DNA from: Welwitschia mirabilis
Taxonomy: Eukaryota > Gnetophyta > Gnetopsida > Welwitschiales
Direction: 5' to 3'
Length of the DNA: 64,000 nucleotides
NCBI GenBank assembly: GCA_051453625.1
Contig: JBOZIK010000001.1
Location: forward strand, 137,706,604 to 137,770,603
How positions within the stretch are numbered: position 1 is the stretch's first letter; each line of letters opens with the position of its first letter. Positions 24,790 through 35,864 of this stretch are shown one piece after another. Below the pieces are notes generated by a model. The model ran no database searches, was not told where the DNA came from, and saw only the letters and a list, made by a program, of their open reading frames with translations. A program made the position numbers and the translations under genes.

Positions 24790-26080
24790 TATGGATTTCT
24801 CTCATGATATAACTTTAGATGTTAACCATCTACTATGGATGAAATATTCTTTTGAGAATCTTTAATTTTTATACTACCATTTATATTGACTTTCACTAAT
24901 TTAAATGGTTCTTTCCATTTAATAATTAAGTTTCTAAAAAACTTGTATAACCTCATATTTATATAGTAAAACCTTGTCTTCTAATTTTTCTTTTTGTTTT
25001 TAGTTTTTTAATAAATCCTTTTATCATGGTGATATTTTGTCTGTTTCTTTAGAATTTTTTATTTATTTATTGCATTGAATTATACTTCATATAAGTTTTC
25101 TAGTTAAAGTAATCTTTTTGCAATGTCTCCATCATTATTAAGTTTTAATTTTTGAAGTAGTTTCTAAGATTTATATTAGATTTTAAGAAGAAGTAGGCAT
25201 TATTTTACATAAACTAAATAGTATAAAGTATATCCTAGGGAATTCCTCCATGTAGTCCTATAAGCCCATATTACATTGTTTAGTTTTTTACATTAATTTT
25301 TATTAGAGTTGATAGTTTTAGCCAAAATATTCTTTATTTTTCGGTTGACATTCTCTACCTCCCCATTAGTTTAGTGATTGCATATAGAAGCTACCTTATA
25401 TATAATCCCTATTTATTTATTTAACCTCTTCATGGTTTGATAGAGAAAATTACTCATTGATTATAAAAGTGGAATCCTTGGGTGCTCAAATAATTGTAAG
25501 ACATGTTCTTTAAGGAAATCAACTACTATTTTTACATCATATTTTTTATTACCTCGGCTCTCTCCATTTGGTAACATAATTGACATAGACTATTATGTAT
25601 TTATACCCATTAATTTTTAAAATGGTTTGGTAAAATCAGTCCCTCATACATCAAGTGGCTCACATTCTAAAATAGCATTCATCAGCATTTCATATTTTCT
25701 TATTAAATCTATCATTTTTAAATAATGTTCACATTGGAATACATTGTCTCAAGAGTTTTGGAATAAAGTAAATTAGTAGAATTTACTTTGTAAGACCTTG
25801 TGAGCTATCTTTTCATCATTAAAATAATTTTCATAGCTATTATTATGATACAGTTGTAGGGTTTCCTATTGTTCCCATTCTAGAACACATCATTAGGCTA
25901 TTCCATCTTTTTCAAGTTGATATAGAAATGGGTTTTAATAAATACAATTCTTAATTTTCTTTATGAATAACTGTTTATCCTCTTTAGACTAAGAGTATGA
26001 AACTATAGAGATAATTAACTATATTGACATACTATGGGTTTTGATGTTCAGGATTAGTATTTTCACTTGTAGTTTTTCAT
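24790..26080 (-). pseudogene. Gypsy element B: decayed integrase
   Basis: Reading the minus strand downward, a zinc-binding-domain part near 25860-25760 reads AHKVLQSKFY. ILECEPLDV follows near 25670 (family: EVELFDVWGIDFMGPF). Then comes KYDVKIVVDFLKEHVLQLF near 25530-25470. TNGEVENVNRKIKNIL near 25372-25325 is the core block after the HPQ motif. The C-terminal part near 24930-24790 corresponds to the RWSGPF..I.DP.NG block of Athila/Tat integrases. Stops interrupt nearly every block. It belongs with the RT/RNase H at 35865-36964, from which it is separated by nested insertions. Confidence 0.8.
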
Positions 26081-26216
26081 TTAGAACTTCTTTGTTTTTT
26101 CTTAGAACCAATGAGCTATCTCCATTTATATTACTTATATGAGAAGATTACATCATAAGCTATTGACCTGAGGTCATTTATTTAAACCCCCATTCACTAT
26201 ACAAAAAACTAGGTTA

Positions 26217-29200
26217 CTATTATAGAAGTCTACATTTCTCAAGAAATCTTAAATCTCTATTTAGCAAATTCTCTCTTCAGAGCTCCTTCAGTTAGGTGTG
26301 GATCTTAAATTGTATTTGCTTATAATGTTCTGTTACTTCTAATCTTTTACTTTCGAATATTCTGATGTTGCATTCATTTTAGACGTGGTACACAATAGCT
26401 ATAATGGAGGCACTAATAATTTTATGCTTCATTCCACTTTGTCTACAATCATATGTGAGCATCCTTATCCATGATTATAATGAGTTTGAAATAGTATTAT
26501 GCCCAATCCAAGTTATTACTTTCTATAGAAGGTCATTTGCCCAAAGACATTGAAAATAGATGTGAGAGATAGATTCCAGATTATCATTACACAACACACA
26601 GTTCTGGTTCATTTTTTGGAAGCCCTTGTAATTCATCCTTTCTCTTATTAAAAGCCTATCTTTTATTATAATCTAGAGGTGTAATAAGTGCCTAGGGATG
26701 TTTAATCTTCCCCATACAAATCTAGTTGGTGAAAACTTCAAATCTATCTTTGTTAGCTCCTCATAACAGATTTTTATTGGGAATTTTCTTTGCTAGTTCT
26801 GAAATTCAGACCTGTTATGAAATACTTGATGTGCTTTCTCTCTCAATTTTAGAATTTTCCTTTAATTCTAGCTAATGTCACTAGGTGAAGTATACGTCCA
26901 TATATCCCTTCCTTTTAGAGACACTTCATGAATTCATTTAACCCAAAGTGAGTCTTTTTTATTATGCATAAGCCACAGGTACTTCATAACTGCTACTTTA
27001 TTCCAATTCTCCATGCTTTTGATGTTAAGGCCTCTTTTTGACTTTGAGGAGCAAACTGCATCCCAACTCATATGAGCATTTTTTTAAAGTATTCTTTTTG
27101 GCTTCAAAGGAAGGAGTGGCAGATTGATGTAATTCTTTTGATAACTTCTTTAGGAAATAGAAATATTTGGGCCTAGTAGACTTGCATAGAAAATAGAACT
27201 AAATTCACTAATTGGCATTTTCCTGCATAGGATACGTTTCTGGTGGACCATGAATTTATTCTACTTTTTATTCTTTTAACAATGGATGAGTAATCATCTT
27301 TTGTCCCTCTTGTGAGGGAGAGTGGCATACCTAGATATTTTATTAGGAAGTGCCCCTAGGTAAAGCCTATTATGGGGCATATCTCCTTTTGAATCTCCTT
27401 ACTAATACCACTTATAAAGTCTATGGACTTCTGATTATTTGCCTATAGTCCTAACCTATTTGAGAATTCCTTGAAGGACTTCATAAGTATATGCACCAAG
27501 GGAGTGTTAGCTTTAGAAAAGAGGAGGAGGTCATATGCAAAACATAAGTTAGTTAGTTGTTCTTTCTTGTACATGGGGTAAAACCTGAACTCTGGGGTTT
27601 TTGTCATCATTTTCAAGGTTCTAAAAAGGTATTTCATGCCAATGACAAAGAGGAGGACTGAGATTGGATCACCTTGTCTGAGTCCTCTTTTGCCTTTAAA
27701 GAACCCATGTGTAATGTTATTGAAAGATAACTAAAATGTTAGGGACAAGATGCATACCATAATCCACTTGATAAATTTCTAAGGGAACTTTAATCTTGTG
27801 AGAATTCTTTCTATAAATCTCCACTCTATGGTATTGTAGGCCTTCCTAAGATCAATTTTGAAGATGCAGCGTGGAAAAGCATTTTTCCTCTTATAATGTC
27901 TTAATAGATCTTGATAGATGAGCATATTATGTACAATGGACCTCCCTTATATAAATGTTCCCTAGTTCTCATTGATTATAGTTGGGAGGATAAGCTTCAT
28001 TCAGTTGCTAAGGATTTTAGTGATGGCCTTATACATTGTATTGCAGCATGCTATTAGCCTATTTGCATTCTGTGGGTTTTTCACTTTAGAAACCAGTGTA
28101 AGTAATGTGCAATTTAGTTCCTTTGGTAGTTTGTAAGTTTTAAAGAAAACTTTGATGGCTTTGCATATGTCATTTCCTATTATATCCTAATGCTTTTTGT
28201 AAAAACCACTCCCATAACCATTTGGCCCTGGGCTCTTATTTTCGTTTATGGAAAAGAAAACATTTTTTATTTTCTTGTTGTCAACTGGCTTGATAATTCT
28301 CAATTTGCTACTCAATGCTGAGTAAGAGGTTTACTTTACAAATATCATGGTTAATTGAATTTATTATTTACTCTTTGCCAATCAAGTCAGTGAAATAAGT
28401 TACCAAGTGGTTTATGATCTCATCAGGACTTGTTAATAGGTTATCAATGCTATTTTTAGGTTGAGAATCCTATTATTATATCTCCTCATTCTAATTAATA
28501 AATGAAAATAGTGGGAGTTCTGATCACCAAGTTAGAGCCAAATAATTTTTTATTTTTTTTAGATAAGTCTCATAATCATGGGATACAACAGTATATTCTT
28601 TGATTCTTCTTTATTCTTCTTCTTGTAAATTCTCATTTGCTAGCTAGTTATAGAGTTCCCTTTAGATAGATTGTAATGATTCTCTGGTCTTCTTATATTT
28701 TTCTTTAATGTTACCATATTAAAAGGTATTGCGTATTTTAAGCTTATGTTTAAGTTTGGTCATGTTTTACTTAATACCTTTCCATTCTCTACTGTCTCTT
28801 GGTTTAATTCATGAATGTTTTACCAGACTACAAAACTGTTCTACATTACCTTAGAAATTTATATATTTAAAGGATTTATTCCATCTATTTCTTATTTGGT
28901 TTGTTTTAATCACAATCAGCATGTGATCAGACACTCCTTCCTATAATAGAAAGGCCACTACATCTAGATGTTTGTCCAGCCAAGCCTCATTACATAATAT
29001 ATGATCTATTTATGAGAAGATTCTCTTACCTTCTAATTGCTTATTGCTCCATGTATATGGGCTGCCACTATTCTTTAATTCAATTAAGTTACAATTAGCT
29101 ATGCATTCCTGGAAGTCCTTTATTTCACTATGGATAACTAGGATATCATCCTATCTTCCATCTCTATGTAAGGCATACTTGAAGTCCCCAAATAGAATTC

Positions 29201-29606
29201 AAGGGCTATCAATATTTAGACTCATCTATTTTATGTTTTTACATAAGGATATCCTTTTGTTTTATAAATTTTAAGCATAGATTATGGTCAAGAAGTATTT
29301 TTTATCTGAATCAATTAGTTGTTCACTCACATGAATCATTTGGTCTGTGCTTTTGAGGATTTGGATTTGCATTCTGTTAGTTTTTTAAAGAATCCACATT
29401 CTACCTTTTCCACATCTATTTTGGTTAATAAAGGAGCCCCAGTCCCTCCAATAGAGTTTGTAAATTTCCTAAGGATTTTCTACTATAAGTTTTACCTCAT
29501 CTATACCTAAAAAATCTAAAGAGTGTTGAGAACGAAAAGTCAAGGTCTTCTTCTTCTTGTGAGGGTTATTTAGCGCTCTTATATTCCAATAGCCTATGTT
29601 ATTCAT
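26217..29606 (-). pseudogene. LINE-1 ORF2: endonuclease, reverse transcriptase, zinc-binding tail
   Basis: The open frame resumes at a Met at 29606 (MNNIGYWNIRALNNP), the usual start of the APE-like endonuclease. The endonuclease continues with GDFKYAL near 29180, SPYTWSN near 29050 and VSDHMLI at 28931-28920. The RT holds KIDLRKAYNTIEWRF near 27840, GLRQGDPIS near 27680 and the catalytic box FAYDLLLFS at about 27541-27515. There the usual FADD has Tyr for the first Asp (codon 27535-27533), so it is catalytically dead. A zf-RVT block near 26600-26540 reads NCVLCNDNLESISHIYFQC. ORF2 ends at tandem stops at 26222-26217. Scattered stops also inactivate it. Confidence 0.88.
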
Positions 29607-29659
29607 GCCCCTTAGTGGGAGTGATATTATCCAAAAATGCAAGTCCACTCTTGTTCTTA

Positions 29660-30793
29660 GTTTGCCTTTTTTTTTTCCTTGTCTTCATGCATGGTCCATG
29701 GGCCATGGTCATCTTCTTGCTATTCTAGACCTAGAGATTGTATTATACCAGGTGTTTTCTCTTCAGTAACCATATGAAATTCTTGTCCTTGATTCATGTT
29801 TATTGTATTATTAGAATCTGGGCCCTGCATTTGCTCTTCATTCATTGGTATACTTGTTTCTTGTTGTGTAGTTGTTAAGTTATTTACTTATTCAATGAGT
29901 TTTCTAGTAGGCTTCCAAACTTTCTTGGGTAGTTTATGTTTGCATTTTTCTATGGAGTGACCATAGCCATTACAGAACTCACATTTTATAGGGTTTCATT
30001 TATATTGGACTCCTTGCACAACTACCTCTCTTACCTCATTTTCAAACATGATTTCATCTGGCATTTCGTCATTTATTTTCATTTCAAGTAAAATTATAGC
30101 ATAGTTGATGCTTTCTTTTTTGGTTGTGAGTTAATCTACCATTATTAGCCTTCATATCATGCTTGTAAATAAGCTAAGGTTATACTCTCCTAATATTTAG
30201 ATATATTTGTGGAAGTCTGATCTAGATTGGAACTTGAACAACTTCCTTTGGGCTGCTCTGCATTTCCATACTCTAGTTCTTAATTATGACTGGTTTGGAA
30301 TCAAAATGATAACATCCTTCCTAAAGAATACTATTTTCCCTTCATCTATAGCAAATCTAACTATATACATTCTATTCCTCCTCAAATAGATTTTCTCAAT
30401 ATTTTATTTTCCCTAGATCTTATGGTAAAAACCCTGCATAGTAGCTTAGGTAGGTTTTACACCTAGAACAAAACAAACCAAATAAGATTTCTAGTACTTT
30501 ATTTTGTTTTAAACCTCTGTTTTGTCTATCTTTGTGATTTTGGCATTTCCTTTTCCTATTGGTTCTATATATTGAAGTTCAATGCCAGGTTTTGCTAATT
30601 TACTTGCATCAAATTTTCTCTAAAATTCAGAGTTTAATTGCTGGTGAGGGGATGATACCTAATTTTCTTGCAGTTGATTCCTATTCTGATGTTGCTGGAG
30701 TTTGTCCAAGTTAGATGTCTTCATATTTTCACCTTCCTCTTTTCCTCTCTTTCCCGAGCATGTTGAGTTTTCTTCATTTTCTTCATGATCCAT
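29660..30793 (-). pseudogene. LINE-1 ORF1: RNA-binding gag-like protein
   Basis: The Met codon at 30793-30791 opens MDHEENEENSTCSGKRGK, a hydrophilic leader. A block near 30460 reading FVLGVKPT and YYAGFLP matches the DUF4283 domain found in plant LINE ORF1 proteins. A clean zinc knuckle at 29983-29942 reads CEFCNGYGHSIEKC (CX2CX4HX4C). Several stops break the frame. Such proteins bind the element RNA and travel with ORF2. The start was chosen because it is the first Met of the conserved frame. Confidence 0.75.
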
Positions 30794-31065
30794 TACAAGC
30801 CATTATGGCATTGTGTGTAATTCCCTAGTTGTTCGCTTTGGCAATCCTTATTTGATGTTGTCCCTATCGCCTGTGCTTTCTTTTGTGTTGTTTTTACCCT
30901 TTATCATAACTATTGCATGCTTTAGCAAGTATGCTAAGGTGCACTAAGGAAAATTGACACAAAGTTAGTTCCAGCATTTAGGGACTTCTTGTCTTCCCAG
31001 GTGGTATCCAGGAAAATGAACGTCATGGTTTCAGAGTCTCTCTGCTTACTAAATTAGGACGCTGG

Positions 31066-31601
31066 TTTTACGAATAGAAAATTTTTATAAGATAAATAAA
31101 TCATTTTTTTCATATTCTTTTCTCATAATGCTCATGTAAATTTGTACCATAAATTATTCAATCATGTTAATTACAAAGTTAAAAAAGGAAATAATATTTT
31201 AAATTTCATTAAAATTGAACATTAACTGGTAGATACTATAGTGAAACCCTAAATTTGTGATATTTTTCTTGATTAATAAAACAAACTGGGGGTTGACTTG
31301 CCATCCTCTAACTGATTACAGGGTAGTCGATCAGATCTATGATTTGATTAACTAGATGTGTTTGATCGACAAGCTTAAAAGCCCAGTCGCCCAAACCTCT
31401 TTTAGTATTATAGACTTGTGTCTTGATGGTTTGACTGGGACTTTGACCAATCAACCAAAACTAAAAGGTTATAGTATGGAAGTACCATTTATGAATCTAA
31501 TTTCTTGTTTAAATTTACCCTAATTGATCCTCTCTATAAAATAAAAATGCATTTAAATCCTTTTCATTATGTTCTAGCCTCATTTTTCTTCCAGATCTAA
31601 A
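31066..31601 (+). other. Region before the SIRE-like pseudogene, GTCGATC-motif rich
   Basis: Contains several 'gtcgatcaga', 'tgatcgaca' and 'gaccaatcaacc' motifs like those of the LTR at 33296, and a TATA-like 'tctataaaataaaa' near 31535. It may be part of a decayed internal region or LTR of the same copia-like element. Confidence 0.4.
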
Positions 31602-32704
31602 GTGTTTCTCAGATTTCTTGTGTTTTCAAACTCTTGCAAAGAGATCGCAATATCTGAAGGTTCCTCTAGGAGAAGAGTAAAGGATGTTGCAACTAGGAAA
31701 TCCTCTTATTTCTATCAATTCATATTTAAAGATGCCATAGATAAGTTTCAAATGAAGTTTAAAAAGAAGCCTATGTGTCAAGAGAGATTGGTAGCCACAT
31801 TAGAGCTTAGAAAATGCAGAGAAGTAATCTAGCTGTTGAGAGATCAGAATATCTTTTATTTTCTTGATGTATTAGATTCAGCTTATCCATTTCTTACTAG
31901 AATATTCTACTGTAATGCTATCTATAATCATGACTCTAGTACCCTTAAAACCCTAGTTTTTGGGAAAAGGATGAAGATCATTGTTAACTTCATTACAGCC
32001 ATTACCAATATGTCTAGGGAATACTATGAGGAGTTTTGGCCTCTTAGTGACTTCATAAATGACAAGACAATGGTCATAGGAAAACTTTGTGGTAAGTTTC
32101 ATTCTTGGAAGCATATCTTCTTTACTTTTTTGCTTACTCCTAAATATCACTTTTTTTATTTAGTTTTTACCTACAAATTTTTATTCTTGGCAAGCCATAG
32201 AGATGAGGCCTTTAACTATAGTACCTATTTGATGTATTTAGTAGGTACTGAGGACTCCATTGATGCCCCTGCTATATACTAAAGAATATGGTTTCTTAGT
32301 TAGAGTACCATAAAACTAGGGCTTTACCCTTCTCTATGCTAATTACTAATATGTATCAATACTATCGTGTGATCTTCCATTCCAAGCTTGAAACCCTTTA
32401 ACTAATATTACCCATTAAGCATGTAATGTTGTTTGGCATGCATATCTTTATTCCTTCAAAAAAGACCTCTAAATCTCCTTCTTCCAAGGAAAACTCTCTA
32501 GAAGAGACACTTTCATACCTAAAGCAGATTGACTTCCATACCAAAAACATGAAATAATCTCTCATGGAAGCTAGATATGACATTGCTAACACTTTTGAGG
32601 AACTTGAAAGTTCATCTCAAAAGATAGAAGAGAAAAAAGAAGATTTAGAAGAGGAGTCTAAAGAAAAGCAAGAAGAAGAAGAAGAAGAAGAAGAATTAAA
32701 CTAG
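31602..32704 (+). pseudogene. Gag-like/env-like retrotransposon protein, broken
   Basis: One frame runs from Met 31602 to 32282 with a single internal TAG at 31830-31832, then a stop at 32280. A second frame carries on to a stop at 32702-32704, ending in a coiled-coil, Glu-rich tail (EEEEEEE, from a GAA repeat). Middle segments such as LDVLDSAYPFLTRIFYCNA and FITAITNMSREYYE resemble the 'putative plant transposon protein' family often carried by SIRE/Maximus-type copia or gypsy elements. Function is unknown; it may be gag-like or env-like. It lies about 590 bp before a polypurine tract and LTR, the position of the third ORF in SIRE-type elements. One stop and one frameshift make it far better preserved than its neighbours. 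Confidence 0.6.
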
Positions 32705-33282
32705 ATCTTTACTTTCATGATTATGCTTTTTTCTTATTTGAATGTTTTTCTCTCCTTTGTCATTGATGTTAAAATGGGAAGAACTAGTTATGTTTCATAT
32801 GTGCTTGTAGATGTATTTTGCTCTTAATGAGTATTTTCATTTTATACTGTTCTTTTTTTAATGAAATAGAATGCACTTGTTTTTATTCTCTTAAATTTGT
32901 ATTTCAATTTTTTTAGTGAAAATCTAATTTCTATATGAGTTTACATTTTTAATATATTAAACATTCAAGATCAAAATGTTGTTTATCCTATATATTTGTA
33001 AGTGCACCTTTAATTATCAATGACAAAAATATTAAATATTGAATGATCAAAATATTTGTTCTTATAAATGTGATTTTTCATAAGCATTTTGATATTTATT
33101 TATCTCTCAAAATTTGCATCTTAAATTTCTTTAATATTAGCACAAAGTAAAATTAATTTTAAAATTTTTTTTATTATGTTTCAAAAGGCTTAACATTTTT
33201 GCAAAGATTAATAGGCATTTCATGAGGGTGAGTTTTATTAAATTTTCATAATTTACAACTAAGAAATATTTGTCATCAATGT
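32705..33282. other. AT-rich spacer between the pseudogene and the LTR
   Basis: No frames of note. 'cattgatgttaaaatggg' near 32762 and 'catcaatgtcaaaagggg' near 33275 are similar; this echoes the spacer-plus-polypurine arrangement of SIRE-like elements. Confidence 0.4.
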
Positions 33283-33291
33283 CAAAAGGGG
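33283..33291 (+). promoter_or_regulatory. Polypurine tract of the SIRE-like element
   Basis: 'caaaaggggat' directly precedes TATTAGATTGTG, a decayed form of the TGTTGGATTGT LTR start common in plant copia elements. Confidence 0.5.
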
Positions 33292-33295
33292 ATAT

Positions 33296-34595
33296 TATTA
33301 GATTGTGTATTGCCAATTGATGTTAAACTAATGTTTTCTATAAAGCAAAATTTGTGTATCTTGTTCAGAAAATATTGAACACTTGCAGGTTAGAAACTGA
33401 AGCAATGAATGTCGCATTTTGATCACTGAAACCTGTCAAGTTAAACTACCCTCTTAAGGGGTTAACCAAATTTGCAAGGGATTGATCACATCTAGATTGA
33501 ACTCTTAGCATTGAACTAAATTTAAAGAGGTTAATCAAACTTCTGAGGGGTCAACCAGACCTAGGAACCTGAGAACTAGTCCTCTTAAACAGATTCTCAA
33601 GGGATCGACCAGACACCTAAGGGGTCAACTAAACTTAAGCATTATGCATCTAATATCCCTGAGCTGATAACCAAGGAATTAATCAAATACAAGAGGTTGA
33701 TAGAACCTAATGTAGAAAACTAAAATGAATTTTTATTATGATGAGCAGGCAATCAGACAGATATGCAAGTGATAGGATGGGCAGTCGATCAGACCTTAAG
33801 GGGTTGACAGGACATAGAGCCTTAAGAAAAATTAGGTAATCAAATAGTTTACTTAGACAATCTGTTTAAGTAATAACACTAAAAGTAAAGGGGTCGATAA
33901 ACAAAACAAATCTAAAATTTTTATATATGTTATGTATCTATTATGTGGTCTTTTCTAGCCATTGGAAGTGCATTTCTAAATCCTAAAAGCCTTTTATTAT
34001 AAATAGCCAAGAGAGAAATCACTAGAAGAATCTTTTTAACCTTTTTTCAAATGATTGAAACCTATTATTTATCATTGTATTAGCTTGTCATTGCATTCCC
34101 AACTAAGAACAGTCTGACATCTATTGTAACTTTGCTTTGAAGGTTAGATCTTATACTTCATTAGTGTAGTTCATATTATTTATAGGAGAAGAACTCCATT
34201 ATAATGATCGTGCTGAAGAACGAGTGATATCAGTGCACCAAGGCATTTTACGATCACCATAACACTATTTAAAAGATTAAGACTTAGCTTGCAAAAGTCC
34301 TAAAAAGGTTGAGACTTAGCCTGTAAAAGTCCATTTGAAAGGTTAAGACTTAGCCTGCAAAAGTCCACTGGAAAAATTAAGACTTACCTTATAAAATTTT
34401 GTTGAAAAGGTTGAGAATTATCCTACAAAAATCCATGAAAGAGATTAAGACTTAGCCTGAAAAAGTCTATGTGTAAAGGTACAAGTGAACTTGCAATACC
34501 TGAAAGAGTTAATAAAGATCTAGATTAGGCTTGATGACAAGCTAATCATTAAGAGTGGAGTAGGGGATTTCCTGAACCACTATAAAATTTTCATG
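33296..34595 (+). mobile_element. 3' LTR of a SIRE/Maximus-like copia element
   Basis: The U3 part (33430-33900) carries at least six degenerate copies of an 'aaggggtcaaccagac' motif. A TATA-like 'tattataaatagcc' lies near 33998. The later part carries six ~33-bp tandem repeats (34271-34470), then 'gaaccactataaaattt', often seen near the end of such LTRs. The end is lost in the 100-N gap at 34596. Orientation agrees with the pseudogene at 31602. Confidence 0.6.
34271..34470 (+). repeat. Six-copy ~33-bp tandem repeat inside the LTR
   Basis: The unit is close to 'gaaaggttaagacttagcc' followed by 'tgcaaaagtccat'. Six consecutive copies start near 34271, 34303, 34336, 34370, 34403 and 34437. Copies 4 and 5 are the most degraded. 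Such repeats mark the R/U5 part of several plant copia LTRs. Confidence 0.85.
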
Positions 34596-34695
34596 NNNNN
34601 NNNNNNNNNNNNNNNNNNNNNNNNNNNNNNNNNNNNNNNNNNNNNNNNNNNNNNNNNNNNNNNNNNNNNNNNNNNNNNNNNNNNNNNNNNNNNNN

Positions 34696-35860
34696 TTGAT
34701 TGCTAAGGATTTTAGTGATGACCTTATACACTGTATTACAGCGTGCTATTGGCCTGAACTCATTTCCATTCTGGGGGTTTTGCACTTTAGGAACTAGTAT
34801 AAGTAATGTGTAATTCATCTCCTTTGGTAGTTTTCAAGTTTCAAAGAAAACTTTTATGTCTTTGCATATGTCATTTCCTATTATATCCTAAGCCTTTTTG
34901 TAAAAACCACTACCATAACCATCTGGCCCTGGGCTCTTATTTTTATTTATGGAAAAGAAAACATTTTTTATTTTCTTGTTGTCAACTGGCTTGATAATCT
35001 CAATTTGCTGCTCAATGCTAAGTAAGGGGCATGCTCTAGAAATATCATGAGTAATTGAAGTTATTGTCTACTCTCTGCTAATCAAGTCAATGAAATAAGT
35101 TATGAAGTGGTTTGTAATCTCATCAAGGATTGTTAATAGGTCACCAGTGCTGTTTTTTAGGTTGATAATCCTATTATTATGTCTCCTAATTTTAATTGCT
35201 ATATGAAAATAGTGGAAGTTCTAATCACCAAGTTGGAGCCAAGCAATTTTTTATTTTTTTTAAGATAATATTCATAATCNNNNNNNNNNNNNNNNNNNNN
35301 NNNNNNNNNNNNNNNNNNNNNNNNNNNNNNNNNNNNNNNNNNNNNNNNNNNNNNNNNNNNNNNNNNNNNNNNNNNNNNNNNNNNNNNNNNNNNNNNNNNN
35401 NNNNNNNNNNNNNNNNNNNNNNNNNNNNNNNNNNNNNNNNNNNNNNNNNNNNNNNNNNNNNNNNNNNNNNNNNNNNNNNNNNNNNNNNNNNNNNNNNNNN
35501 NNNNNNNNNNNNNNNNNNNNNNNNNNNNNNNNNNNNNNNNNNNNNNNNNNNNNNNNNNNNNNNNNNNNNNNNNNNNNNNNNNNNNNNNNNNNNNNNNNNN
35601 NNNNNNNNNNNNNNNNNNNNNNNNNNNNNNNNNNNNNNNNNNNNNNNNNNNNNNNNNNNNNNNNNNNNNNNNNNNNNNNNNNNNNNNNNNNNNNNNNNNN
35701 NNNNNNNNNNNNNNNNNNNNNNNNNNNNNNNNNNNNNNNNNNNNNNNNNNNNNNNNNNNNNNNNNNNNNNNNNNNGGAGCCAAGAATTTTTTATTTTTGT
35801 TTAAGATAAGATTCATAATCATGGGATACAGCAGCATATTCTTTGATTCATTTTTGATTT
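34696..35860 (-). mobile_element. LINE-1b: 5'-truncated LINE fragment
   Basis: 34696-35279 matches 28005-28600 of LINE-1 along its length in the same orientation. On the minus strand it encodes LILVPKVQNPQNGNEFRPIA and CNTVYKVITKILSNQ, the first RT blocks of plant LINEs. The match resumes at 35776-35855 after a 496-N gap whose two sides repeat 'ggagccaag...tttttta'. The upper end (35860) abuts gypsy element B RNase H, as expected for a 5'-truncated insertion. The lower end is lost in the gap at 34596-34695. Confidence 0.8.
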
Positions 35861-35864
35861 ATTT

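Larger units (their letters stand above)
26095..31065 (-). mobile_element. LINE-1: near-complete L1-like non-LTR retrotransposon
   Basis: A single minus-strand series holds, in order, a 5' leader, ORF1 (30793 to about 29660), ORF2 with endonuclease, RT and a zinc-binding tail (29606-26217), and a short A-rich end near 26090-26115. The layout and length of about 5 kb are those of plant L1-like LINEs. No long poly-A tail or target duplication could be confirmed. It sits between RNase H (35.87 kb) and integrase (26.08 kb) of gypsy element B, so it inserted into that element or into a later insertion there. Confidence 0.85.

Noticed and set aside
29044-29510. Plus-strand open frames of 76 and 63 codons
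   Set aside because: They are antisense to the LINE-1 endonuclease, whose motifs are clear on the minus strand.
34271-34470. CRISPR-like regular repeats
   Set aside because: Units are directly adjacent without unique spacers and lie in a plant LTR.
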